Shown in pieces: positions 1 through 5,321 of a stretch of 6,883 nucleotides of DNA. This DNA comes from Actinomycetota bacterium (GTDB taxonomy: Bacteria > Actinomycetota > Actinomycetes > Propionibacteriales > Nocardioidaceae): the NCBI GenBank assembly GCA_009702305.1, contig WLIH01000144.1, positions 1-6,883 of the forward strand. The letters run 5' to 3'. The translations under genes and the position numbers were made by a program. Within the stretch, counting starts at the first letter, position 1, and each line of letters opens with the position of its first letter. The notes below the pieces were generated by a model. That model saw nothing but the letters and a program-made list of their open reading frames with translations. It made no database searches and was not told where the DNA came from.

Positions 1-50
1 AGTCGCTCGCCACCCAGATCGCCGCCACCCAACGCCTGGAGACCCCATGA
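1..50 (+). CDS. C-terminal tail of an upstream gene (partial)
   Basis: An open frame entering from the left edge (codons in phase with position 3) ends at TGA 48-50 and reads SLATQIAATQRLETP. Its stop overlaps the next start as ATGA, the same coupling used by most plus-strand genes here, so it is probably the end of a real gene. Too little is visible to name a product. Confidence 0.5.
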   Translation, partial: SLATQIAATQRLETP

Positions 51-316
51 GCATCGAAGAGACCGCCGTCGCCGCACCCGGGCTGTTCGCCGCGTTCACC
101 AAGGCCACCCGGGAGGCCGAGCTCACCGGGCTCGGGTTCATCAAGCTCACCCGGCACCACGGTGAGGTCGTGGCGGAGTACCAACCGTCCGCCGCCGTCG
201 TGCTCCAGGCCTCGATCACGTGCCCGGAGTGCTCCCGCACCAGCTGGAACCCGATGGACATCCACGCCGGCTACTGCGGCGCGTGCCACGCCTTCACCAC
301 CAGGCGGCGGGCGTGA
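47..316 (+). CDS. Small zinc-ribbon protein
   Basis: An 89-residue protein. The C-terminal half carries CPEC (Cys59, Cys62) and CGAC (Cys77, Cys80), spaced as a four-cysteine zinc ribbon. The wording around it (SRTSWNP, then GYCGACHAFT) is a pattern I recognise from many short actinobacterial and actinophage hypothetical proteins. The N-terminal 50 residues have no motif I can name. The ATG is preceded by GGAG at 38-41 and overlaps the previous stop as ATGA. The next gene begins inside its own stop codon as GTGA. A structural, nucleic-acid-binding or partner-binding role is likely, but the specific function is unknown. Confidence 0.85.
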   Translation: MSIEETAVAAPGLFAAFTKATREAELTGLGFIKLTRHHGEVVAEYQPSAAVVLQASITCPECSRTSWNPMDIHAGYCGACHAFTTRRRA

Positions 317-441
317 CCTGCCCGGCCCGGCTCGCTGACGGCGTCCTGGCCTGCAACCGCACTGACGCCCACGAGCCCCACAAGGGCTGCACCTACGAGT
401 CCACGTCCGGGGTCCCGGACGCACCGAAAGAGGAGATGTAG
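313..441 (+). CDS. 42-residue Cys/His protein
   Basis: A very short gene starting with GTG at 313-315, inside the previous stop (GTGA), and ending at TAG 439-441. The protein has Cys3, Cys14, His20, His23 and Cys26. The stretch from Cys14 (CNRTDAHEPHKGC) matches the C-x5-H-x2-H type of mini zinc-binding motif common in tiny actinophage and actinobacterial proteins. The frame stays open further upstream, but that part overlaps the preceding gene heavily, and the coupled GTG is the more economical start. The function is unknown; metal binding is inferred from the residues only. Confidence 0.65.
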   Translation: MTCPARLADGVLACNRTDAHEPHKGCTYESTSGVPDAPKEEM

Positions 442-447
442 AGCCCG

Positions 448-1092
448 ATGAAGTACACCGTCCGCCCCCTCAGTGACCGCACCTGGCTCCGACCCGACGG
501 GAAGCGCGAGGCCTCGCGGTTCGACTCCACCTGGACCGCGACCCAGACCCTCCTCGACCGCGAGGTCACCGCGCTCGGCGGAAAGAACCTCGTCATCGAG
601 GTCGACGTCCCCGAGCGCGGCATCCGCAACGACGGGATGCTCCGGGCCGACGCCCGGGCGGAGTCGCCAGCGGCCGTGGTCGCCTTCGAGTCCAAGCACG
701 GCCCGCAGCTCCACCAGTGCGACAAGTTCATCTCCCGCTGGCACGAGCAAGGGCCGGACTGGCAGCAGAACGTCCGCGCGATCGCCCTCACCCTCGAAGC
801 CCTCCGAGCGGTCGGCCGCTACGGCGCCGCCGAGACCGGCCAGCAGTACACCGGCTTCAAGGCCATCGGCGCCGGCCGGGCCATGCCCGCCTCGCACATG
901 ACCACCGACCAGGCGTGCCGGATTCTGTCCGACCACTCCGGCGTGGTGATCACCTCCGGAGAGTCCATGCAGAGCGTCAGGGCCCGCCACCGAGCGGCCC
1001 GAGCAGCCGTGCACCCCGACCGCCACGGCGGCGACCGGACACTCTGGGACCAGGTCGAGCAGGCCGCGACCGTGCTCGGGGTCGACCGGTGA
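448..1092 (+). CDS. J-domain (DnaJ-like) C-terminal protein
   Basis: A 214-residue protein whose last 45 residues look like the second half of a J domain: a basic helix (about 176-187), the signature HPD at 189-191 (AAVHPDRHGGD), then a helix ending in TVLG. In DnaJ proteins HPD contacts Hsp70/DnaK and stimulates its ATPase, so this protein may bring a substrate or replication complex to the host chaperone. The first 150 residues show no zinc or membrane motif. They contain a beta-rich stretch (NLVIEVDVPERGI, 47-59) and helices, and I do not recognise the fold. The ATG lies 6 bases after the previous stop, with AGGAG at 431-435 at a rather long spacing of 12. Codons end mostly in C. Similar J-like proteins are frequent in actinophage early regions. 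Confidence 0.85.
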   Translation: MKYTVRPLSDRTWLRPDGKREASRFDSTWTATQTLLDREVTALGGKNLVIEVDVPERGIRNDGMLRADARAESPAAVVAFESKHGPQLHQCDKFISRWHEQGPDWQQNVRAIALTLEALRAVGRYGAAETGQQYTGFKAIGAGRAMPASHMTTDQACRILSDHSGVVITSGESMQSVRARHRAARAAVHPDRHGGDRTLWDQVEQAATVLGVDR

Positions 1093-1556
1093 AGGCGTTG
1101 ACGGTGCAGCAGCCGTGGGCCTGGGCCATCATCCATGGCGGAAAATCGGTCGAGAACCGCACGCAGGCGTGGTCCTACAGGGGGCTGCTTGCGATCCATG
1201 CTGGTGCTCGGCTCAGCCAGCGTGGACTCGTTGAGGTCGACTGGCGCTCGCGGTGGACGATGCCAACGGGCGAAGACCTGGTGCGTGGGGCGATCATCGG
1301 TGTAGTCGACCTAGTCGATGCGCACGTGGCCGAGGTTGAGCACTTCGGCGGCCATCACGTCGAGACCGCGTGCTGCCGGTCGCCGTGGGCCGAGACTTCG
1401 TATGTCGAGCACGGTGGCCGCACCTGGCGCGATCTCGTGCACCTGGTGCTGGAGAACCCGCGCCCTCTCGACGTGCCGATCCCTTGCAAGGGCCGGCTCG
1501 GGCTCTGGACCCCGCCGGCTGATGTTCTCGATGAGCTGCAGGAGGCGGTCCGATGA
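1089..1556 (+). CDS. ASCH domain protein
   Basis: A 155-residue protein with a clear ASCH-domain signature over its whole length. It has the opening ALTVQQPWAWAIIHGGKSVE (3-22), then NRT, YRGLLAIHAG (30-39), GAIIGVVDLVD (67-77), SPW (98-100), and a C-terminal LENPRPLDVPIPCKGRLGLW (121-140). ASCH is a PUA-like beta-barrel thought to bind RNA or modified nucleotides; some family members hydrolyse acetylcytidine. Actinophages often carry one, with no assigned role. The start is GTG at 1089, coupled to the preceding stop as GTGA; further upstream in this frame would overlap the J-domain gene. It ends as ATGA with the ParB-like gene. Codon use is intermediate between the C-rich genes before it and the G/T-rich genes after it. 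Confidence 0.93.
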   Translation: MKALTVQQPWAWAIIHGGKSVENRTQAWSYRGLLAIHAGARLSQRGLVEVDWRSRWTMPTGEDLVRGAIIGVVDLVDAHVAEVEHFGGHHVETACCRSPWAETSYVEHGGRTWRDLVHLVLENPRPLDVPIPCKGRLGLWTPPADVLDELQEAVR

Positions 1557-2500
1557 GCGGGCCGGAGGTCCCGCGCGGGGTGAGGGCGGCGATCTTGAGG
1601 TCGGTGGCGCAGTCGCGGTATCCGCGGGAGGCGTTGGCGTCGGTCGCGTCGAATCACAACCTCACGCTGGCCCAGGTGAAGGGTGTGGTGGAGCAGCATG
1701 GTTGGCCGCTTCCGCAGTCGATGTTGAAGGCGGCTGCTCTGCTCGAGCGTGCTGGTGTCCGGGAGACCGAGGACTCGGGGCAGGAGGACATCTTCCTGGT
1801 GATCGAGATCGGGCGGTTGTGTGCTGACCCTGACAACGTCCGTGACGACCTGGGGGACTTGGGCGAGCTGATGGACTCGATGGTCCAGGTGGGTCTGCTG
1901 CAGCCGATCGTCGCGCGGCGCCAAAGCGGCCGGCTGGTGGTCTTGGCCGGTCACCGGCGTCTGGCTGCTGCGCACCGGCTGGGGTGGACGGAGGTGCCGT
2001 GTCTGATCAAGGCCGGTGTGCATCCGGATGACGTGTTGTCGGCGATGTTGGTCGAGAACGGGCAGCGCAAGGACCTGGACCCGCTCGAGGAGGCCCGTGG
2101 TCTGCGGCATCTGAAGGACCGAGGGAGCCTGACTGACATGCAGGTCGGGTTGAAGGTCGGACGCTCTCAGCCGTACGTGTCTGGCCGTCTGGCTCTGCTT
2201 GAGTTGTCGCCGGCGGACCAGGCTGCGATCCGTGCGGGCACGATGACGCTCCAGGCCGGGGCGACTGCTGGCCGGCGGAAGGGCGGGCATCACCGGCCGG
2301 GGGCTGAGGGGAAGAAGTCGGCTGCGCACCTGACTGGTCATCACCCGCTCGCGGCCGCGGTCGTCGACTTGTGCCAGGTCCAGCTGGGCCACCACAAGAA
2401 CACCCCGGGTCGGGTCGGTGGGATCGCGTGCGGGCACTGTTGGGAGGCCGTGATCAGGGCTGATGAGCGAGCAGTGTTGGTGGGGGAGGCCCCGGAGTGA
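1553..2500 (+). CDS. ParB/Spo0J-family DNA-binding protein, stand-alone
   Basis: A 315-residue protein. Residues 84-152 form the ParB N-terminal domain, with GRLCADPDNVR, the LGELMDSMVQVGLLQPIV segment and GHRRLAAA (133-140), which corresponds to the CTP-binding GERRxRA box. A second box, ENGQRKDLDPLEE, lies at 168-180. Residues 193-217 form the helix-turn-helix (LTDMQVGLKVGRSQPYVSG). In true partition systems ParB binds parS, loads as a CTP clamp and works with ParA. No parA or parS is visible here, so a regulatory or replication role is as likely. It has two additions: an N-terminal helical region (8-50) that looks like another HTH, and a C-terminal Cys/His cluster (Cys274, His280, His281, Cys293, Cys296) that could bind zinc in place of the usual dimerisation tail. 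The start overlaps the ASCH stop (ATGA). Confidence 0.9.
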   Translation: MSGPEVPRGVRAAILRSVAQSRYPREALASVASNHNLTLAQVKGVVEQHGWPLPQSMLKAAALLERAGVRETEDSGQEDIFLVIEIGRLCADPDNVRDDLGDLGELMDSMVQVGLLQPIVARRQSGRLVVLAGHRRLAAAHRLGWTEVPCLIKAGVHPDDVLSAMLVENGQRKDLDPLEEARGLRHLKDRGSLTDMQVGLKVGRSQPYVSGRLALLELSPADQAAIRAGTMTLQAGATAGRRKGGHHRPGAEGKKSAAHLTGHHPLAAAVVDLCQVQLGHHKNTPGRVGGIACGHCWEAVIRADERAVLVGEAPE

Positions 2501-2844
2501 GCGCGCGCCGTCTGTTGCCGGGGTTGGGTGCGAAGTGCCGGGAGTGTGGTGCGGCGGTGGTGTTCGCGGTGACTGCGGCTTCGGAGCGCAACCGTGGTGG
2601 GAAGTGGCAGCCGTTCGACCCGTTCGAGGACCCGGCGGGCCGGGTGGCGCTGCGTCCGGTTGGCCGGAGCCGGGCGGTGGCGAGGGCGCTGGCTGCGGAT
2701 GAGTCGCATGATCGGGAGGTTGAGTTGCTCGGGGTGCCGCATGCTGCGACGTGCCCGGGGAAGTCGTCGACGCCGGTCCCGGACCTGCCTGCGAACGTGG
2801 TGGACTTCGCGACCGCGAGGCACGCCAGGGGGTCACAGCGGTGA
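2497..2844 (+). CDS. Small Cys/His (putative zinc-binding) phage protein
   Basis: A 115-residue protein starting with a GTG coupled to the previous stop (GTGA). It has CRECG (Cys14, Cys17) near the N-terminus, then GGKWQPFDPFEDPAGRVAL (34-52), and His82 and Cys86 in PHAATCPG. The order CxxC, then GK..PvDP, then a short repeat-poor stretch, then HxxxC is a pattern I know from unassigned actinophage and actinobacterial proteins. The two halves probably come together around one zinc ion. The last 28 residues look flexible. Codon third positions are G/T-rich, as in its neighbours on both sides. The function is unknown. Confidence 0.8.
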   Translation: MSARRLLPGLGAKCRECGAAVVFAVTAASERNRGGKWQPFDPFEDPAGRVALRPVGRSRAVARALAADESHDREVELLGVPHAATCPGKSSTPVPDLPANVVDFATARHARGSQR

Positions 2845-3041
2845 CCCGTCACCGTGTGCTGGTGAATGCCTCTGAGGCTGCTCGGGTGGTGGGTCGACCG
2901 AGGCGGACGGTGGGGTCGTGGGTGGAGCAGGGCCGGTTGTTCGCGGTGGGCCTGGAGCGGGACGGGACGCCGGTGTACGACTTGGTTGATGTGCGGGAGC
3001 TGGATCGGGTCACTCCGCGTCGACGTCGGTCGTCGCGGTGA
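2841..3041 (+). CDS. Short helix-turn-helix protein, excisionase/MerR-like
   Basis: A 66-residue protein starting with a GTG coupled to the previous stop (GTGA). Residues 8-34 (NASEAARVVGRP, then RTVGSWVEQGRLF) read as the helix-turn-helix of the winged excisionase/MerR group. VYDLVDVRELD (45-55) forms the wing and final helix seen in such proteins, and the tail is a run of arginines. It could be a recombination directionality factor, but no integrase lies in the window, so a transcriptional regulator is equally possible. Its 3' end overlaps the convergent nuclease gene by 32 bases, with a hairpin in the overlap. It is the last gene of the plus-strand operon. Confidence 0.8.
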   Translation: MTRHRVLVNASEAARVVGRPRRTVGSWVEQGRLFAVGLERDGTPVYDLVDVRELDRVTPRRRRSSR

Positions 3042-4404
3042 GTTGGAGCACGCCGGTCTGGGACTTGAGAAGCTTCCGCACATCGGCGGCGGTGCGGGTC
3101 CCGGCTTCGACGTCTGTGACGAGTTTGAAGAGATCTCGGGTGTCGATCGCTAGGCCGTTCTCGAGTGCGAACTCGGCGATGTCGTCTGCTGCGCCGGCGA
3201 AGATGGTGGGCCGCGAGCTGGGGGCGGTTTCGAACTTCTGGTTGATGATGTACCAGCGGCTGTTGGGAGCGTGCCCGGTCCGGGCTCGGTAGGCGGTTGA
3301 GTACCGGCCAGTCAGCGGGATGAGGTCGGAGGTCTTGCCGCTGCGATTGCCGTAGCCCTTGATCTCGGTGATGTTGAGCCAGCTCGGCGCGTCTGGGTCG
3401 CTGAGGTTGAGGTCTTCCAGCTTGCGATCTCCGGCCTGGAGGCGGGCGTCTGCGTCGGTCACTTCGTAGCCGAGTGCGGTGAGGGCTTCGATGACGGCGG
3501 CTACGAGCTCAGGGCCTTGGCTGGTTAGGAGACGTCGGTGACCGTCGGCGGCTGCTGCCGTGGCTTCGCGGAGCGTGGTGGTCAGCCGGTCCTCCTGGAT
3601 GGCAAATTCCTCGAGCGCGCGTGCGCGGTCCGCCGCGAGGCTTGAGAGTGCTGACCGGGCGGCACGCTCCGCTGTGGTCTCCCATTCGGGATCGTCGTAC
3701 CAGTTGGGGAGGTCGACAAACCGGTCGGGTGTGCTGACCCTCCATGCGGCGATCGCTGCGGTTAGCCAGAGATGGGGTTGCTCGGAGTCGTGGGGGAGGC
3801 ACCACCACTCTCCTTCGCCGCGTGCTCCTCCGACCTTCGCGTTGAAGAACTGGCCGGCGATGATGTGGTCGTCTGCGTCGAGCATCCAGGGCGTGGCGTC
3901 GGCATCGGCTATGAGGTGTTCAACACGGAATCCCGGCTGTGTTCCCAGGCTGCCCTGGTACGCCGTCGACCTGAGTGACGGCTTGATCGGCTGCGCTCGC
4001 AGCCACGGTTCGAGGTCAGTGGCGATGGCCTGAGCGAGTTGCGGCGACCACGATTTCGGGCTGTGATGGGTCATCGTTGGGCTCTTGACCTCGCCGTCGT
4101 AGGTCAACTGGATGCGTCTGGGGAGAGCGTCTGGGGTTCGTCGCGTCACGAAGCCTGTTCCTACGGCGTTGAAGGCCAGGACGTGGAGATGAGCGGCCGT
4201 GGCTTCTCTGATCGAGATCGGGTGCCCGTCGCGGATCACCAGAATGTCCCAGTCCTGCAGGCGTTCCTCTGCGAGTAGATCGACGTCGGGGAGGATCAGG
4301 TGGTCCGCGACTTGTGCCGTCATGGCGGGCAGTCGCGCGTCGGTCTCGTCCCACCCGACGAAGATGGCTTGAGGGTGCGGTGGGGCGTCGACGATGTAGT
4401 TCAC
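3010..4404 (-). CDS. Putative PD-(D/E)XK nuclease-fusion protein, candidate defence effector
   Basis: A 464-residue protein I cannot assign to a named gene. Residues 1-120 are alpha/beta in character (AIFVGWDE, then DWDILVIRDG at 51-60) and could be a Rossmann-like sensing domain. Residues 121-240 form a second domain rich in Trp and Asp. Residues 245-292 are a charged, heptad-like helix. Residues 295-435 look like a PD-(D/E)XK nuclease of the Mrr-like kind: a lead helix GPELVAAVIEALTALGYEV (Glu299), then LEDL (Asp331), then ITEIKGYG with Glu347 and Lys349, then WYIINQ. This suggests metal-dependent DNA or RNA cleavage. The start is GTG; no Shine-Dalgarno sequence precedes it, but a -10-like element lies 6 bases upstream. 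It runs against the flanking operons. Nuclease fold is likely; a defence role is inference. Confidence 0.7.
   Translation of the reverse strand: MNYIVDAPPHPQAIFVGWDETDARLPAMTAQVADHLILPDVDLLAEERLQDWDILVIRDGHPISIREATAAHLHVLAFNAVGTGFVTRRTPDALPRRIQLTYDGEVKSPTMTHHSPKSWSPQLAQAIATDLEPWLRAQPIKPSLRSTAYQGSLGTQPGFRVEHLIADADATPWMLDADDHIIAGQFFNAKVGGARGEGEWWCLPHDSEQPHLWLTAAIAAWRVSTPDRFVDLPNWYDDPEWETTAERAARSALSSLAADRARALEEFAIQEDRLTTTLREATAAAADGHRRLLTSQGPELVAAVIEALTALGYEVTDADARLQAGDRKLEDLNLSDPDAPSWLNITEIKGYGNRSGKTSDLIPLTGRYSTAYRARTGHAPNSRWYIINQKFETAPSSRPTIFAGAADDIAEFALENGLAIDTRDLFKLVTDVEAGTRTAADVRKLLKSQTGVLQLTATTDVDAE
3015..3038. terminator. Hairpin inside the overlap of two convergent genes
   Basis: CCGCG (3015-3019) pairs with CGCGG (3034-3038) and CGAC (3021-3024) with GTCG (3029-3032). 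There is one T-T mismatch and the loop is four bases. It lies where both convergent genes end: the plus-strand stop is at 3039-3041 and the minus-strand stop at 3010-3012. No T-run follows on either strand. A hairpin of this kind can end transcription in both directions in actinobacteria, but it is also constrained by coding sequence, so the role is uncertain. Confidence 0.35.
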
Positions 4405-4410
4405 GGCGGC

Positions 4411-4416
4411 AGCGTA
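4411..4416 (-). promoter_or_regulatory. Possible leaderless -10 element of the nuclease gene
   Basis: Read on the minus strand, TACGCT (TANNNT class) ends 6 bases before the GTG at 4404, the distance expected if transcription begins at the start codon. No ribosome binding site is seen there. The same hexamer is the best -10 candidate ahead of the HicA-like gene. No good -35 sits at 17 bases; TCGACA occurs at a spacing of 20. Confidence 0.4.
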
Positions 4417-4431
4417 GTGGCGACGGTGCGG

Positions 4432-4860
4432 CTAGTTGTCGAGGTTGAGTGCTGCGCGGGGGATGGCCCAGCCGTTGCCGATCTTGGTGGCGGGGAGGGT
4501 GTGGTTCTGGATGCGGAGGGTGACGGCCTGGCGGGTGATGCCGAGGAGTTCGGCGGCTTCGCTGACGGAGATGAGTTCGGGGATGGTGTCCCAGCCTTCG
4601 CGTGCGTCGGCTTCGGTCTCGGTCATGATCTCGCAGGTGATGGCGGGTGCGCCGTAGGCGGCTTCGATGAGGGTGATGGCGGTCTTGGTGGCCTGGGCGA
4701 GGGTTTCGCCGGGGAGGGTGATGCGGGCTGCGAGCCAGCCGCGGGGGCTGGTGGAGATGGAGGGGTGGTAGTCCTCGAGCTGGTCGATGATGTGGTCGAT
4801 CTGGTCGGTGGTGAGGGTGTCGTTCTTGGCGACTTCGATGGCTGCGGTGTAGGTGGTCAT
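4432..4860 (-). CDS. Two-domain HTH protein, candidate antitoxin or repressor
   Basis: A 142-residue protein. Residues 95-138 are an excisionase/MerR-type HTH (LISVSEAAELLGITRQAVTL, then LPATKIGNGWAIPRAAL). Residues 1-80 form a separate beta-alpha-beta-like domain (YTAAIEV, then DQIDHIIDQLEDYHPSIS, GWLAARITLP, ATKTAITLIEAAYGAPAIT), a pattern seen in actinobacterial HTH proteins of similar length. It follows a HicA-like gene in the position a hicB antitoxin would take, but its N-terminal domain is not the usual HicB sequence. It is therefore a candidate non-canonical antitoxin and autoregulator of the operators at 5165-5205. Its ribosome binding site GAGGA (4872-4868, 7 bases from ATG) lies inside one arm of a three-arm inverted repeat. 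It could also be a simple repressor unrelated to HicA. Confidence 0.85.
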   Translation of the reverse strand: MTTYTAAIEVAKNDTLTTDQIDHIIDQLEDYHPSISTSPRGWLAARITLPGETLAQATKTAITLIEAAYGAPAITCEIMTETEADAREGWDTIPELISVSEAAELLGITRQAVTLRIQNHTLPATKIGNGWAIPRAALNLDN

Positions 4861-4863
4861 GAT

Positions 4864-4935
4864 CCGGTCCTCGGTTCCCTTGGTGTGTGATGATCGGGGT
4901 CCGAGGACCGGGGCAGTTCAGATGCCCCGGTCCTC
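4864..4935 (-). promoter_or_regulatory. Three-arm RNA switch candidate between the HicA-like and HTH genes
   Basis: In transcription order: arm C (4935-4924), arm B (4914-4901) and arm A (4874-4864). C and B pair perfectly over 12 bases with a 9-base loop. B and A pair perfectly over 11 bases. The two pairings exclude each other. Arm A contains the GAGGA ribosome binding site of the HTH gene, so B-A hides it and C-B frees it. Arm C starts 11 bases after the HicA-like stop codon, where a terminating ribosome could cover it. No T-run follows either hairpin, which favours translational control. A DNA operator role is an alternative. Confidence 0.55.
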
Positions 4936-4946
4936 TTGTTGGTGGC

Positions 4947-5144
4947 CTAGGGCGGCCACTTGAATCCCGCGCGGCGGGCGTCGGCGATGCTGTTCTTCAG
5001 GGCGCGCCAGTCGCTGGCGGTGCCGGAGAAGAGTGCGACGCGACGTCCGTCGCGGAGCACCAGCAGGTGCCCGCGGCGGGTGACGGCGGTCTCGAAGCCC
5101 TGTGCTTCGAGTGCCTTGCGGATCTTCTTCAGGTCCTTGTTCAT
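4947..5144 (-). CDS. HicA-like small protein, candidate mRNA interferase toxin
   Basis: A 65-residue protein with the order of a HicA toxin. A lead helix (KDLKKIRKALEAQGFETAV, 3-21) is followed by a strand with RRGHLLVL (23-30; Gly25 and His26 fit the catalytic GxH position), a hairpin (RRVALFSGTASDW), and a last helix (RALKNSIADARRAGF, 47-61). HicA has a dsRNA-binding-like fold and cleaves mRNA using this histidine. Actinophages and actinobacteria carry many such short relatives, often without a normal HicB, and not all are toxic. The start ATG has a strong ribosome binding site (AAGGAGGT, about 6 bases away). It is the first gene of the minus-strand cassette, 86 bases ahead of the HTH gene. 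Confidence 0.8.
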   Translation of the reverse strand: MNKDLKKIRKALEAQGFETAVTRRGHLLVLRDGRRVALFSGTASDWRALKNSIADARRAGFKWPP

Positions 5145-5164
5145 TGTTCACCTCCTTGGTTGGT

Positions 5165-5205
5165 TTGACAAGTCAAGCGTACCACAATGCTTGTCAAACG
5201 ACAAG
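5165..5205. promoter_or_regulatory. Overlapping operator dyads at the cassette promoter
   Basis: Three copies of GACAAG or its complement occur: 5167-5172, 5190-5195 (inverted) and 5200-5205. They form a compact dyad CTTGTC-AAAC-GACAAG (5190-5205) over the -35, and TTGAC-AA-GTCAA (5165-5176) at the expected transcription start. They also form a 9-base inverted repeat TTTGACAAG/CTTGTCAAA (5164-5172 with 5190-5198) that brackets the -10. This arrangement fits repression by a dimeric HTH protein, most simply the one encoded at 4432-4860. Confidence 0.55.
5176..5204 (-). promoter_or_regulatory. Promoter of the minus-strand cassette
   Basis: Read on the minus strand, a -35-like TTGTCG (5204-5199) and a -10-like TACGCT (5181-5176) are separated by 17 bases. 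Transcription would begin near 5169, giving a leader of about 25 bases that contains the strong ribosome binding site of the HicA-like gene. The -35 match is partial. A second -35-like TTGACA (5197-5192) has no fitting -10. Confidence 0.5.
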
Positions 5206-5321
5206 TACGGTGAGGGAAGAATCTGACCACACCAGCCACACGCGACACGCCGCACCACCGACCGGTCGTTGACTTCTTCCACGCTCATACGCCACCCTCA
5301 TGTCACTGTTGCTCTTCCCCT

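Noticed and set aside
271..1026. A 251-residue open frame on the minus strand
   Set aside because: It is antisense to the J-domain-like gene, and its translation is Gly/Val/Ala-rich with no motif.
1355..2836. A 493-residue open frame on the minus strand
   Set aside because: It lies antisense to the ParB-like gene and parts of two neighbours, which have clear family motifs and coupled starts. Its translation is rich in Pro, Arg, His and Ser, as expected for the reverse strand of GC-rich genes.
4300..4890. A 196-residue plus-strand open frame
   Set aside because: It is highly repetitive in Gly, Val and Asp and opposite to the HTH gene, whose domain is clear.
4901..4935. An ordinary intrinsic terminator after the HicA-like gene
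   Set aside because: The 12-pair hairpin is followed by GGACCCC on the minus strand rather than a T-run, and the third complementary arm over the ribosome binding site fits translational control better.
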